A stretch of DNA of 64,000 bases from Haemophilus sp. CCUG 60358. GTDB lineage: Bacteria; Pseudomonadota; Gammaproteobacteria; Enterobacterales; Pasteurellaceae. Shown here in pieces: positions 38,810 through 50,300 of the stretch (positions are counted from its first letter, which is position 1; every line of letters starts with the position of its first letter). The notes under the pieces are model-generated. The model saw only the letters and a program-made list of their open reading frames with translations, was not told where the DNA came from and made no database searches. The position numbers and the translations under genes were made by a program. The stretch covers positions 62,001 to 126,000 of the forward strand of contig NZ_LZOZ01000001.1 of assembly GCF_001679485.1 (NCBI RefSeq), given 5' to 3'.

Positions 38810-39658
38810 ATGGCGTTTAGCTCTCTTTTTACTCTTATTGATGACATTGCATCGATTCTTGATGATGTCGCCTTGATGACCAAAATAGCAGCCAAGAAAA
38901 CCGTTGGCGTAGTAGGCGATGACTTAGCCTTAAATGCTAATCAGGTAACAGGGGCATCTTCCGATCGTGAATTACCCATTGTTTGGGCAGTCACCAAAGG
39001 ATCCTTAGTCAATAAAGTCATTTTAATTCCAATTGCTTTACTGCTTTCTGCATTTTTACCTTGGTTGATCGTGCCACTTCTGATGATTGGTGGAGCGTAT
39101 TTATGTTTTGAAGGTGTAGAGAAAATTCTACATAAATTTATTGCTCATGAAGAGCACGAAGAAAAAACAACCTTTAATGAAGCCGCTAAAATTAAAGGGG
39201 CAATTCGTACCGATTTTATTCTTTCCGCTGAAATTATTATCATTGCATTGGGCGAATTAACCGAAGCGAGCTTGCTGACTCGCATTATTTCCCTTTCGAT
39301 AGTCGGTATCGGAATTACTATTTTTGTTTATGGCTTAGTCGCATTGATTGTTAGAGCGGATGATTTCGGTTTATACCTTATCAAAAAAGGTGGTGTGGCG
39401 AAGTCAATCGGAAATGCAATTTTAGTGATTATGCCAAAATTTATGCGTTCACTTAGTTTTATCGGTACACTTGCGATGTTCTTAGTCGGTGGCGGTATTT
39501 TCGTACATAATGTGGATTTCATTCATCATTTGCTCGCTGATTATCAATTAGCAGATGGTTTACTTGGTAATGTGGCGACGTTAGTCGTGGGTGTGATTGT
39601 AGGCGCGATTGCTTGTGCGATTGTATTACCCGTAATGAAATTATTTGGTAAACACTAA
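38810..39658 (+). CDS. DUF808 family membrane protein (YedI-like)
   Basis: A 282-residue inner-membrane protein matching E. coli YedI: an N-terminal soluble part (FSSLFTLIDDIASILDDVALMTKIAAKKTVGVVGDDLALNANQVTG with RELPIVWAVTKGSLVNK) followed by about six membrane segments, including ILSAEIIIIALGELTEASLLTRIISLS and the Gly-rich C-terminal GVIVGAIACAIVLPVMKLFGKH. Function unknown. Ribosome site AAAGGAAAA. A terminator separates it from convergent proA. Confidence 0.87.
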   Translation: MAFSSLFTLIDDIASILDDVALMTKIAAKKTVGVVGDDLALNANQVTGASSDRELPIVWAVTKGSLVNKVILIPIALLLSAFLPWLIVPLLMIGGAYLCFEGVEKILHKFIAHEEHEEKTTFNEAAKIKGAIRTDFILSAEIIIIALGELTEASLLTRIISLSIVGIGITIFVYGLVALIVRADDFGLYLIKKGGVAKSIGNAILVIMPKFMRSLSFIGTLAMFLVGGGIFVHNVDFIHHLLADYQLADGLLGNVATLVVGVIVGAIACAIVLPVMKLFGKH

Positions 39659-39674
39659 AAACGAGATAAAAAAT

Positions 39675-39711
39675 AACCGCACTTTGATTGTTTCAAGGTG
39701 CGGTTTTTTTA
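39675..39711. terminator. Terminator between the DUF808 gene and proA
   Basis: ACCGCACTTTGA pairs with TCAAGGTGCGGT (one wobble), then seven T. One arm is an exact uptake core (39676), the other a one-base variant. Serves two convergent genes. Confidence 0.85.
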
Positions 39712-39724
39712 TGGGCGAAATAGA

Positions 39725-40978
39725 TTATTTACGAGAAGTGTAATCGCCGACACAGACCCATTTATAACTGGTTAAGGCTTCTAATCCCATTGGGCCACGT
39801 GCGTGAAGTTTTTGGGTACTTACCGCCACTTCTGCACCTAAACCAAATTGTCCGCCATCGGTGAATCGAGTACTTGCATTAACATACACGGCTGCCGCAT
39901 CTACTTGATTGATAAATTGCGTGGCTAGTCGTTGATTTTCCGTCAAGATACTTTCTGAATGTTGTGTGCCATATTCACGAATGTGAGCAATTGCCGCATC
40001 CATATCTTCAACCACCACAACATTGAGATCCAATGAGCCCCATTCCTGGCGTAATGCTTGTTCAGTCACTTCTTGCACATCGACATTTGCAGCTTGAAGA
40101 ATAGAAAGTGCGGTCGATTTTGCATGGAATTTTACTTTTTTCTCGGCTAAATATTTCGCGAGTTTTGGTAGGAAGGTTTCTGCAATCGAGCGTTGAACTA
40201 AAAGCGTTTCCAACGTATTACATGTGCTTGGACGTTGGCATTTTGCATTAGCAATTACCGCTAGGGCTTTTTCTTGGTCAGCGCTTTCTTCTACAAAAAT
40301 ATGGCAAACACCCACACCACCGACAATCACTGGAATGGTAGAGTGTTGTTTACAAAGCTCATGTAAACCTGCTCCGCCACGAGGGATAATCATATCCACG
40401 TAGCGATCCAATTTAAGTAGTTGCATCACAAGTTCACGATTTGGATCCGTAATAGCTTGGACTGCATGGCGTGGTAATCCCGCTTGTTCAAGAGCATTTT
40501 GTACCACTTCTACTAAAATTTGGTTGGAATGTTGCGTTTCTTTTCCTCCACGTAAAATCACGGCATTACCGGTTTTTAAGCAAAGGCTCGCTACATCAAT
40601 GGTGACATTGGGACGTGCTTCGTAAATGGTACCAATCACGCCAAGCGGTGTACGAACGCGTTCAATTTTTAATCCGCTATCTAAGGTGCCCCCATCAATA
40701 ATTTTTCCCACTGGATCGGCGAGCGAAATCACATGGCGTACATCATTCGCAATGCCTTTTAGGCGATCTTCGGTTAATAAGAGGCGATCAATTAAGGCTT
40801 CAGATAAACCGTTTTGTTTTGCGATTTCAATATCTTTTTGATTTGCGGCTAGAATACGCTCCGCTTGTTGTTCTAATTGTTCCGCAATGATACTAAGTGC
40901 ATGATTTTTTTCAGTGGTGTTTAACTGCGCTAAAATAAAGGCTGCATCTTTGGCCTGTTTGCCCATTTGTTCTAACAT
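39725..40978 (-). CDS. proA: Glutamate-5-semialdehyde dehydrogenase (gamma-glutamyl phosphate reductase)
   Basis: NADPH-dependent reduction of glutamyl 5-phosphate in proline synthesis. The 417-residue product has the substrate and cofactor region [35 protein letters not shown] (about 109-143), the catalytic Cys in [16 protein letters not shown] and the C-terminal [31 protein letters not shown]. proB is not adjacent. The following gene on this strand begins 16 bases upstream. Confidence 0.96.
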   Translation of the reverse strand: MLEQMGKQAKDAAFILAQLNTTEKNHALSIIAEQLEQQAERILAANQKDIEIAKQNGLSEALIDRLLLTEDRLKGIANDVRHVISLADPVGKIIDGGTLDSGLKIERVRTPLGVIGTIYEARPNVTIDVASLCLKTGNAVILRGGKETQHSNQILVEVVQNALEQAGLPRHAVQAITDPNRELVMQLLKLDRYVDMIIPRGGAGLHELCKQHSTIPVIVGGVGVCHIFVEESADQEKALAVIANAKCQRPSTCNTLETLLVQRSIAETFLPKLAKYLAEKKVKFHAKSTALSILQAANVDVQEVTEQALRQEWGSLDLNVVVVEDMDAAIAHIREYGTQHSESILTENQRLATQFINQVDAAAVYVNASTRFTDGGQFGLGAEVAVSTQKLHARGPMGLEALTSYKWVCVGDYTSRK

Positions 40979-40993
40979 AATTATTCCTTTGAA

Positions 40994-41656
40994 TTATTTC
41001 GTTTTCTTCGGTAATTTATCATGAGTTTCATCTTCTTGCTCTTGGAAATCGAAAACGGGTAATCCCCAACCAAATCGAACTGCAAGTAAACGCAGTGAAA
41101 AACCGCTGAATAACGTAAGTAAAATTGAAAGCGTGTGTTCTACTTGAAGGTGTTGTAATGCCATATACATGGCGGCAGAGAAGAATGACACGCTAGCATA
41201 AAGTTCTTTTTGGAATACAAGAGGAATGCGGTTACAAAGTAAATCACGTAATACACCACCAAATGCCCCTGTCACGGTTGCCGCAATGGATGTCACGGTA
41301 AAGCCATAACCCATATCAATAGCAATCTGCGCACCGATAATGGAATACACGATTAATCCTAAAGCATCTAACACCAAGAAAATCGTGCGAAAGTAGCGCA
41401 TAAAATGTTTGATGAAGGGCGCAATAAAAACCGTTAATACAGCCGCACCAGCTACCATGATGAAATATTCAGGATGTTTAACCCAGCCAACAGGGTAGTG
41501 CCCTAGTAATACATCGCGTACTGTACCTCCGCCAATCGCCGTCACGCAGGCGATAATAATTACCCCGAAAATATCCATTTTTTCTCGTCCAGCGGCTAAT
41601 GCGCCAGTAATTCCTTCGGCGGTAATTCCAATAATATAAAGTACGCTTAATAGCAT
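40994..41656 (-). CDS. Trimeric intracellular cation (TRIC) channel family protein
   Basis: A 220-residue membrane protein with seven hydrophobic segments in two repeated halves, each with the family motif: [23 protein letters not shown] (here [24 protein letters not shown]) and [21 protein letters not shown]. This is the former UPF0126 family; bacterial members form trimeric K+/Na+ channels. The charged C-terminus ([17 protein letters not shown]) is cytoplasmic. Upstream of proA and possibly cotranscribed with it. An uptake core is at 41673. Confidence 0.88.
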   Translation of the reverse strand: MLLSVLYIIGITAEGITGALAAGREKMDIFGVIIIACVTAIGGGTVRDVLLGHYPVGWVKHPEYFIMVAGAAVLTVFIAPFIKHFMRYFRTIFLVLDALGLIVYSIIGAQIAIDMGYGFTVTSIAATVTGAFGGVLRDLLCNRIPLVFQKELYASVSFFSAAMYMALQHLQVEHTLSILLTLFSGFSLRLLAVRFGWGLPVFDFQEQEDETHDKLPKKTK

Positions 41657-41789
41657 TTTTTTGTAGTTCCTAAAGTGCGGTTATCATTTTGCTTATTTTA
41701 AAAGGGAATGAGCCAAAATGCACGAAAGCCATTAAAAAAAGCCATAAATTTTGGCATAATGACGCCTTCTTTTTCTAATCGAGAATTTT

Positions 41790-42590
41790 ATGTCAGAAGA
41801 ACAATCCAAACCCTTGGCCGCATTTCTTGCGATATTGCCAATTGGGTTGCTATTAATGATCGAGTTTTTTGTAGAAGCTTTGCAACTTGCTGAAAAACTG
41901 ATTCCCCATTTAGCCTTTGGTGTGCTGATCGCCCAATTGCTTTGTTTGGTTGCCTTTATTAAAGGAGAAATTTGTCCAGGGCAGCGTGGACGTTTAATCA
42001 AAGCAAATGTTTGTTTTGCGCTTTATTGGTTCATTTGGTTAGGGATGAGCCTGGCCTCACCACATCATTACGTGATAACTGATATTGTTAGCTTATCTGG
42101 ATTATCTGCCGTATATGCAGTATGGAAACAACCTAAAGATGAAGTCGCTCGCCGTGGTTTTCTCTTAATGGCATCTTTGGTGAGTGGATTTGGTGTAATT
42201 GCCTATTTGATGATTTTCTTCGGCAATCCAACACCAAATTTCGTGCAATATAATCTATTGGCGCAAGCGGTGATGGGCGTATTGTTAGCGAATTTATGCC
42301 TATCTGTTTCTCGTAATCGTCTGCAAGGTTTCATTGCGTTACTGCCGTTATTGATGATTTTACTGCTTGCCCTTAATGCATTGGCAGTTCTGATTTTTAT
42401 TATTTATCAAGGTGTAAGTGCGGTCCGTTTTGCCAGTGCTTGGGCATACGGCATTTATTTTCTGCTTCACTTAGTGATAGCGGGCATTCTGCTTTTACAT
42501 AGTGTGAATAAATGGAAACTCAGCTATAACAGCTTACTCATATTGTTCTTTATAGCAGCGAGTTTGGCTGTCTGGGCGATGTTTATTTAA
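41790..42590 (+). CDS. Uncharacterised polytopic membrane protein
   Basis: I do not recognise this 266-residue protein beyond its being an integral membrane protein. About nine hydrophobic segments are visible, for example AAFLAILPIGLLLMIEFFV (9-27), FLLMASLVSGFGVIAYLMIFF (near 124-145) and LLILFFIAASLAVWAMFI at the very end, with few charged residues between. No enzyme motif is evident. Its stop codon shares one base with the start of the next gene (TAATGG), so the two are probably translated together; a joint role with that transporter is inference. Confidence 0.75.
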   Translation: MSEEQSKPLAAFLAILPIGLLLMIEFFVEALQLAEKLIPHLAFGVLIAQLLCLVAFIKGEICPGQRGRLIKANVCFALYWFIWLGMSLASPHHYVITDIVSLSGLSAVYAVWKQPKDEVARRGFLLMASLVSGFGVIAYLMIFFGNPTPNFVQYNLLAQAVMGVLLANLCLSVSRNRLQGFIALLPLLMILLLALNALAVLIFIIYQGVSAVRFASAWAYGIYFLLHLVIAGILLLHSVNKWKLSYNSLLILFFIAASLAVWAMFI

Positions 42591-43468
42591 TGGATAAAAT
42601 AAAATCTTATGCCGCCCCGATGTTAGTCGCGGGCTGCGTGCTATTCGGTTTAGGAAGCCTAATTGTGAAGTTTGTACCAGTAGGTGGTTATGCCATTGCA
42701 TTTTGGCGCTTACTTATTGCCTCTTTTATTTTCTGGTTTTTAATGAAATTAAAAAGACAGCGTTTTCCAAAAAGCCGTAAAGCAATGATGTATGCTGTAT
42801 TAGCCGGCATTTTTTTAGCCTTTGATTTATCCTTTTGGCATGAAAGTGTATATGCCGTAGGGCCAGGCATTTCAACCTTGTTGAATAGCCTGCAGATTTT
42901 CTTTTTGGCAGCAATTGGCTATTTTTTCTTTGGCGAACGCCAAACTAAACTACAAATGCTAAGCCTTTTTTTAGCCGTTGTTGGTGTTGTCTTAATATCA
43001 GGGGAAGAGCTACAGCATAATTTTGAAGGCATGTACGGCATTATCATTGGGCTCATTTCTGCTGGCTTGCTTGCAGCCTCAATGGTTATGATTAAAAAAG
43101 TGTACGAAGAAGAACCCACTGCTTTATTTTCGTTAATGTTTATTCTAAGTTTGAGTGGAGCCTTCATCTTAATTATTCCTTCACTAATTTTTAATCCTGA
43201 TAATCTTTATCCGACCAACTTCGCCGATTGGGGATTGGTCTTCATTTATGGCGCGGTGATGCAATGTGTCGCTTGGGGCATGATTGCTTATACAATCCCT
43301 TATTTATCGTTAGGCTTAACGGGTTTATTGCTTCTTTCTGAACCGGTGGTGGCGCTTGTGATTGATTATTTTGGCTTGGATAAGCCCATCAATCATTGGC
43401 AATGGGCGGGTGCAGTGCTGACATTAGTCGCAATTTATCTTGGCTCTCAAAAAAGCAAAACCTCTTAA
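42590..43468 (+). CDS. EamA-family (drug/metabolite) transporter
   Basis: A 292-residue inner-membrane carrier with ten hydrophobic helices arranged as two EamA repeats (about 8-135 and 150-285). Visible hallmarks: AAPMLVAGCVLFGLGSLIVKF, GYAIAFWRLLIASFIFW, ALLAGIFLAFDLSFW-type helix 3-4 hairpin, and the second-half YLSLGLTGLLLLSEPVVALVIDY with a conserved SEPV motif. Substrate cannot be assigned. Overlaps the preceding gene by one base. Confidence 0.88.
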   Translation: MDKIKSYAAPMLVAGCVLFGLGSLIVKFVPVGGYAIAFWRLLIASFIFWFLMKLKRQRFPKSRKAMMYAVLAGIFLAFDLSFWHESVYAVGPGISTLLNSLQIFFLAAIGYFFFGERQTKLQMLSLFLAVVGVVLISGEELQHNFEGMYGIIIGLISAGLLAASMVMIKKVYEEEPTALFSLMFILSLSGAFILIIPSLIFNPDNLYPTNFADWGLVFIYGAVMQCVAWGMIAYTIPYLSLGLTGLLLLSEPVVALVIDYFGLDKPINHWQWAGAVLTLVAIYLGSQKSKTS

Positions 43469-43472
43469 AATA

Positions 43473-43503
43473 AAAAAGTGCGGTAAATTTCACCGCACTT
43501 TGT
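43473..43503. terminator. Uptake-sequence-pair terminator
   Basis: Inverted uptake cores at 43476 and 43492 with a 7-base gap between convergent EamA transporter and ydcH genes. Confidence 0.8.
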
Positions 43504-43519
43504 CTTTACATTAAACCAA

Positions 43520-43738
43520 TTACTCAGCTGCTTTCTTTTTCAAGTATTGATAGAGCTCGTCTTTAATCCGTAATTTTTCTTTTTTCAAGTTCTCAATTTC
43601 CGTATGAGTTGCGAGTTCTATGTTATCGATCTTATTTTTGATCTCTTGGTCTAATGCATTGTGTTTTTCAAACAAGCGATCGAAATAAGCATCTTTGTTT
43701 TTAAGCTTAGTGATTAAATCGCGAAATTCAGGAAACAT
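43520..43738 (-). CDS. ydcH: DUF465 / YdcH family small protein
   Basis: A 72-residue, mostly helical, highly charged protein (MFPEFRDLITKLKNKDAYFDRLFEKHNALDQEIKN...) ending in KEKLRIKDELYQYLKKKAAE. This is the DUF465 pattern: LK...D-x-x-F-x-x-L...H-x-x-LD-x-x-I, with C-terminal LKKEKLRLKDE. Probably a coiled coil; function unknown. Read from its own start with AGGAGTAACC upstream. Confidence 0.88.
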   Translation of the reverse strand: MFPEFRDLITKLKNKDAYFDRLFEKHNALDQEIKNKIDNIELATHTEIENLKKEKLRIKDELYQYLKKKAAE

Positions 43739-43967
43739 AGGTTACTCCTCTTGGTTAACGTTCATTTTCATTATAGAACTTTTTTTTGCTGTTTCTAGTG
43801 TCTCATTCTCAGAATTTGACAGAGATCACAAAATTAAATTATGGCCAAGTGCGGTCATAAAATTTGATGTTTTTGAAAGAGTTAATAAAAGAAAAATCAG
43901 GCTTTTAACTGGTTTATTTGGCGAAAGCGCGCTAGAATAAAGGTATCTGTTTCATAATGAAAAATAG

Positions 43968-45266
<1,299 letters not shown>

Positions 45267-45289
45267 TCAACAATATATTAATTCAATTT

Positions 45290-45318
45290 AGGGCTAATGT
45301 TTATTAGCCCTTTCTTTC
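45290..45318 (+). terminator. Rho-independent terminator after serS
   Basis: Perfect 9-bp stem AGGGCTAAT/ATTAGCCCT, 4-base loop, T-rich tail. Confidence 0.85.
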
Positions 45319-45423
45319 ATTTAGAGCAATGAGATTTTTATTCTAGTCTTTGAGATAAATCCACATCAATATTCATGCATTTATAGGTAATATAATAAGG
45401 TATAAATTTTTAGGAGAATAATA

Positions 45424-46368
45424 ATGACTGATAAACGACCATTTCCATTACCAACAGGGTATTTTGCGATTCCATTAGGTTTAAGTGCCTTGTCTTTAGC
45501 CTGGTTGCATATGGGTGATACGCTCTCTTTTTCTCGAAATGTGAGTGATATTATTGGCATAACGGCTGTTTCAGTATGGGCACTTTTCATCTTGCTCTAT
45601 ATTTATAAAATGATTTATTTTTCTCACGAAGTGCGAGATGAATATTGCTGTCCGATACGTTTTTCTTTTCTCGCCCTAATACCGATTACAACGATGTTAA
45701 GCGGTGATGTTCTGTATCGTTGGTTTCCTACCCTAGGTGAGGGATTAATTTGGATCGGAACAATTGGACAATTGTTGTTTGCTTCAGTGCGCATTAGTGC
45801 ATTATGGAAAGATGGCACATTTGAGGAAAAATCAACACTGCCACCGTTTTATTTGCCATCTGTCGCGACTAACTTTACAAGTGCCTCATCATTAGCTTTG
45901 TTAGGCTATCAAGATTTAGGCTATTTGTTCTTAGGTGCAGGGATGATTGCTTGGATTATTTATGAACCGGTGTTATTCCAACGTTTACGCGTGTTGCAGA
46001 TTGAACCACAATTTCGACCAACAATGGGGATCATTCTCGCCCCAGCATTTGTGGGCTCGTCGGCTTACTTATCGCTTAATGGAGGAGAGATCGATCTTTT
46101 CGTTAAACTCTTATGGGGATACGGTTTTTTACAAATGTTCTTTTTAATTCGCCTGTTCCCTTGGATTAGTGAAAAAGGGCTTAATATTGGCTTCTGGGCT
46201 TTTTCATTCGGATTAGCTTCTTTAGCAAATGGGGCTGTTTCTTTTGTTCATCATAATGTATTGAGTGGCTTGGCAAACGGTGCATTTATCTTTGCTAACT
46301 TGATGATGAGCGGTTTAGTGCTGATGACATTAGGAAAAATTTTCAAAGGACAATTTTGGTTAAAATAG
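45424..46368 (+). CDS. tehA: TehA/SLAC1-family anion channel (tellurite resistance protein TehA)
   Basis: A 314-residue inner-membrane protein with ten hydrophobic helices, matching the H. influenzae TehA anion channel whose structure defined the SLAC1 fold: FPLPTGYFAIPLGLSALSLAWLH at the start, SATNFTSASSLALLGY-like segment, and GFWAFSFGLASLANGAVSF, where the Phe that plugs the pore lies in the FSFG stretch. Raised dosage of the family gives tellurite resistance; normal substrate is a small anion. tehB is not adjacent. A terminator pair follows. Confidence 0.93.
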   Translation: MTDKRPFPLPTGYFAIPLGLSALSLAWLHMGDTLSFSRNVSDIIGITAVSVWALFILLYIYKMIYFSHEVRDEYCCPIRFSFLALIPITTMLSGDVLYRWFPTLGEGLIWIGTIGQLLFASVRISALWKDGTFEEKSTLPPFYLPSVATNFTSASSLALLGYQDLGYLFLGAGMIAWIIYEPVLFQRLRVLQIEPQFRPTMGIILAPAFVGSSAYLSLNGGEIDLFVKLLWGYGFLQMFFLIRLFPWISEKGLNIGFWAFSFGLASLANGAVSFVHHNVLSGLANGAFIFANLMMSGLVLMTLGKIFKGQFWLK

Positions 46369-46376
46369 CTTAAATA

Positions 46377-46408
46377 AAAAGTGCGGTTAAAAATGACCGC
46401 ACTTTTTT
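46377..46408. terminator. Uptake-sequence-pair terminator after tehA
   Basis: Inverted uptake cores at 46379 and 46396. These are the last exact cores before an 8.8-kb stretch without any. Confidence 0.8.
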
Positions 46409-46446
46409 TATGAATTTTTTAAATAACAACCTATCATTTACAAAAA

Positions 46447-47160
46447 CTAGACATGTCGTTTTGCTGTTGATGTAAATGCAATTTTATCTGGTCGATAGCT
46501 AATACTCCCATATTGAAATGGTCGACCATCCGCCAAATAAGTGGTGCTCGTCACATTCACAACCATGTCATACTCACCAAGATCGATCGCATTTTTTTCT
46601 TCTTCATTCGCATAGCGAAAGACAATTTTTCGTTGTGAGTGGCTAATTTTTAATTTTAATTCGTTTTCTAAATAGTGATAAATAGAGTGTTCAGCGATTT
46701 CTCGGCTAATAAACGGCACGATGCGGCGATCAAAATAAGAAACCTCATATTCAACGGCTTCGCCATCAATTTCACGCAGACGAGCAATGCGGTAGAAATC
46801 GATCTGATCATCGACATTAAAAATATGCATCAGTTCTTCTTCACCTTGCACAATATACAAGCTGGTTAATGTGGTTTTTACTTGGTGTGTTGATGCACTA
46901 TTTAATTCGCTAACGGTTTTAATTTCAGAAAGCATTTGTGGTTTAGATAAATCATGTTCTAAAACAATCGAATTTCGGCCTTGTTGCTTTTGAATGTAGC
47001 CATCAATTTCAAGTAAAGAAAGCGCTTTTCGAATAGTATCCTTGGAAAAACCATAGCTTTGCATGAGTTCATTTTCACTCGGGAGTTCTTGCAATGGTGC
47101 GAAATTACCATTGTTTATTTGGGTCTTTATCTCGTTATAGACCTGCTTGTACTTGCTCAT
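46447..47160 (-). CDS. GntR/HutC-family repressor, TreR-like, probable maltose cassette regulator
   Basis: A 237-residue regulator with an N-terminal GntR winged helix (YKQVYNEIKTQINNGNFAPLQELPSENELMQSYGFSKDTIRKALSLLEIDGYIQKQQGRNSIV) and a C-terminal UTRA effector domain (about 85-230, with IARLREIDGEAVEYEVSYFDRRIVPF). The closest pattern I recognise is the TreR branch of Gram-positive bacteria, whose effector is a phosphorylated disaccharide. It is divergent from the MalQ-MalP fusion gene and almost certainly binds the paired TTATACGTATAA-type operators between them. Maltose 6'-phosphate as inducer is a specific inference. Start has AAAGGATTAAAA. Confidence 0.82.
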   Translation of the reverse strand: MSKYKQVYNEIKTQINNGNFAPLQELPSENELMQSYGFSKDTIRKALSLLEIDGYIQKQQGRNSIVLEHDLSKPQMLSEIKTVSELNSASTHQVKTTLTSLYIVQGEEELMHIFNVDDQIDFYRIARLREIDGEAVEYEVSYFDRRIVPFISREIAEHSIYHYLENELKLKISHSQRKIVFRYANEEEKNAIDLGEYDMVVNVTSTTYLADGRPFQYGSISYRPDKIAFTSTAKRHV

Positions 47161-47226
47161 TTTTAATCCTTTTATCGACCGTTTGTTCCATAGGTGTCGT
47201 CATAGCATATCATAAAATCATAAATG

Positions 47227-47238
47227 TTATACGTATAA
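47227..47238. promoter_or_regulatory. Operator 1 of the maltose cassette
   Basis: TTATACGTATAA, a perfect 12-bp palindrome between the divergent regulator and fusion gene. It resembles the AT-rich palindromes bound by TreR-type repressors. Its near copy lies 52 bp downstream. Confidence 0.65.
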
Positions 47239-47240
47239 AA

Positions 47241-47256
47241 TGTGACAAAAGTCACA
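47241..47256. promoter_or_regulatory. CRP-binding site
   Basis: TGTGACAAAAGTCACA: both CRP half-sites TGTGA and TCACA are exact with the standard six-base spacer, and the flanks (AAA before, CATTT after) also fit. The centre is about 80 bases before the predicted transcription start, one of the positions from which CRP can activate. Carbon-catabolite control of the cassette is expected. Confidence 0.85.
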
Positions 47257-47278
47257 CATTTACGAAAATGTCATTAAC

Positions 47279-47322
47279 TTTTACGTATAAGTTGTTGCAT
47301 AAAAATACGTTTAGGTTAGAAT
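47279..47322 (+). promoter_or_regulatory. Operator 2 and promoter of the maltose cassette
   Basis: TTTTACGTATAA (47279-47290) differs from operator 1 by one base and is centred 52 bp from it, close to five helical turns, so a dimer pair could loop the DNA around CRP. Just downstream are TTGCAT (47295-47300), a 16-base spacer and TAGAAT (47317-47322), a plausible promoter reading into the fusion gene. Operator 2 abuts the -35 box. Confidence 0.6.
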
Positions 47323-47355
47323 GAGCCAAAATGATAACTTCCTAGAGGAAATATT

Positions 47356-50300
47356 ATGCTTACTCGTTCAAGTGGTGTTCTTATGCACATTACCTCGCTA
47401 CCAAATGCATTCGGTATTGGTAGTTTTGGGCAATCGGCTTATGATTTTGTCGATTTTTTAGTTGAAACTAAACAAACTTATTGGCAAATTCTTCCACTGA
47501 CCACCACCAGTTATGGTGATTCACCTTATCAATCTTTCTCTGCAATTGCAGGTAATACTCACCTTATTGATTTTGATCTATTAACCCAAATGGGCTTGTT
47601 GAAAGAAGCGGATTATGCTTCAGTCAATTTTGGGGATGATCCAACTAGCGTGGATTATGAACGTATCTTTTACGCACGCCGTCCGATTTTAGAAACAGCC
47701 GTAAAAAATTTTTTAGCGAATCAATCACTCCAAGCTGATTTCAAGAGTTTTGAGAAAAACAACCGCTTGTGGCTAGACGATTTTGCTGAGTTTATGGCAA
47801 TTAAAGAGCATTTCGGTAATCAAGCATTGCAAAAATGGGATGATAAAAAAGCGGTAGCGCGTGATCCAAAAACACTAGAAAAATATCGCACTCTGTTAGC
47901 AGATCAAATTCAGTACTTTAAAGTGACGCAATATTTCTTCTTCAAACAATGGGGCGAATTAAAAGATTACGCGAATCAAAGGGGCATTAAGATCATCGGT
48001 GATATGCCGATTTACGTGGCTGCAGATAGCGTGGAAGTTTGGACAAAACCAGAACTCTTCCAATTAGATAAAGAACGTAATCCGCTTTTTGTTGCGGGGG
48101 TTCCAGCCGATCAATTCAGTGCAACGGGGCAGCTTTGGGGCAACCCGCTTTACGATTGGGAAGAACATAAAAAACAAGGCTATACTTGGTGGATTCACCG
48201 TATTGAAGAAAGCTTCAAGATTTATGATGTACTCCGCATCGACCATTTCAAAGGTTTCTCCGATTATTGGCAAGTAGATGGAAAAGCTGATATTGCTAAA
48301 TACGGTAGTTGGCAGCCTGGTCCGGGTTATGACTTATTCAAAGTGGTTAAAGAACAACTAGGCGATTTGCCGATTATTGCTGAAGACTTAGGTAATATTG
48401 ATGAAAAAGCCAGAAAGCTACTTACAGATTGTAATTATCTAGGCATGAAGATTTTGCAATTTGGCTTTGAAGATGTCAGTGGAAAAAGCTTAGATAGCCC
48501 GCATTATTGCATACCACATTCTATTGCTTATACAGGCACGCATGATAATGATGTGACCAATGGTTGGTATAACGGTCTTACCATCCAACAGCAGCAATAT
48601 ATCAATGATTATACGCACCGTCATAATGATGAGTCGATTTGCCAAGCAATGATTCGTCAGCTCTTTGCAACGGTCAACAATACTGCGATTGCAACAATGC
48701 AAGATATTTTAGATTCGCCTGCGAGTTCAAGAATGAATCTTCCTTCAACGATTGGTGGAAACTGGCAATGGAGAATGCAGAAATCTGATTTAACGCAAGA
48801 TAAAAAAGACTTTTTAGCTAAAATGACCACGTTATATCAACGTGCTAATCAGGAAATCCCTATGATTAAATTTAGTACATTTGTAAAAAACAAAACGAAT
48901 AAATCGCTTGAACAATTAAGCGATAAAGAAACTTATATTCAATTATTAAATTACGTGAAAACACTCTCTGCAGATAAACCTAAAAACACAGGTAAACGTA
49001 AGGTTTACTATATCTCTGCTGAGTTTTTAATTGGTAAACTACTTTCTAATAACCTGATTAACCTTGGTGTGTATCAAGATATCAAAACAGAATTAGCAAG
49101 TGCGGGTAAATCATTAAGCCATATCGAAGATATTGAGCCAGAACCGTCTTTAGGAAATGGGGGGTTAGGTCGTTTGGCTTCTTGTTTTATTGATTCAATG
49201 TCTACCCTTGGCTTAAATGCGGAAGGGGTCGGTTTAAATTATCATTATGGCCTATTTAAACAAGTCTTTAAAAAGAATGAACAACATGCTGAACCTAATG
49301 ACTGGATTGAAGATAGCTCTTGGTTAATTCCAACGGATATTAGCTATGAGGTGCCATTTAAGAAATTTACGTTAACCTCTAAATTAGATCGTATTGATAT
49401 TTTAGGTTATAAGAAAGACACGAAAAACTATCTCAATTTGTTTGATATTAAATCAGTGAATCCTAAACTGATTAAAAAAGGTATCGAGTTTGATAAAACC
49501 GCGATTGAAGAAAATCTAACATTATTCCTTTATCCAGACGATTCAGATAAAAATGGGGAATTACTGCGTATTTATCAACAATACTTCATGGTATCAAATG
49601 CGGCACAATTATTAATTGATGAAGCAATTGCGCGTGGCAGTAATCTACATGATTTAGCCGATTATGCGTATGTACAGATCAATGATACACACCCTTCAAT
49701 GGTGATTCCTGAATTAATTCGCTTATTAACCGAAAAACATCAAATTAAGTTTGCCGAAGCCGTTGAAATCGTACGTAAGATGGTGGGCTATACAAACCAT
49801 ACAATTTTGGCTGAAGCGCTAGAAAAATGGCCACTCGCTTATTTAGATGAAGTGGTGCCGCATTTAGTGGTGATCATTAAGAAATTAGATAAATTAGTGC
49901 GTGCAGAATATAAAGATCCTGCCGTACAAATTATCGATAAACAAAAACGTGTGCATATGGCGCACATGGATATTCATTTTTCAAATTCTGTGAATGGTGT
50001 GGCGGCATTACATACAGAGATTTTGAAAAATTCAGAACTTAAAGCGTTCTATGCGTTATATCCTGAAAAATTCAATAATAAGACAAACGGCATTACCTTC
50101 CGCCGTTGGTTAGAGTTTTCTAACCAACCATTAGCGGCTTACATTAAAGAATTGATTGGCGATGAGTATTTGCATGATGCAACGAAATTAGAAAAATTGT
50201 TAGCCTTTAAAGATGATAAAAAGGTTCATCAACAATTAGCAAAAATTAAGTTTGAAAACAAATTAGCATTAAAAGCGTACCTTAAAGAAAATAAAGGCAT

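Noticed and set aside
43695..43940. An 81-residue plus-strand open frame upstream of serS
   Set aside because: It overlaps the start of ydcH in antisense, contains an uptake core and has no recognisable feature.
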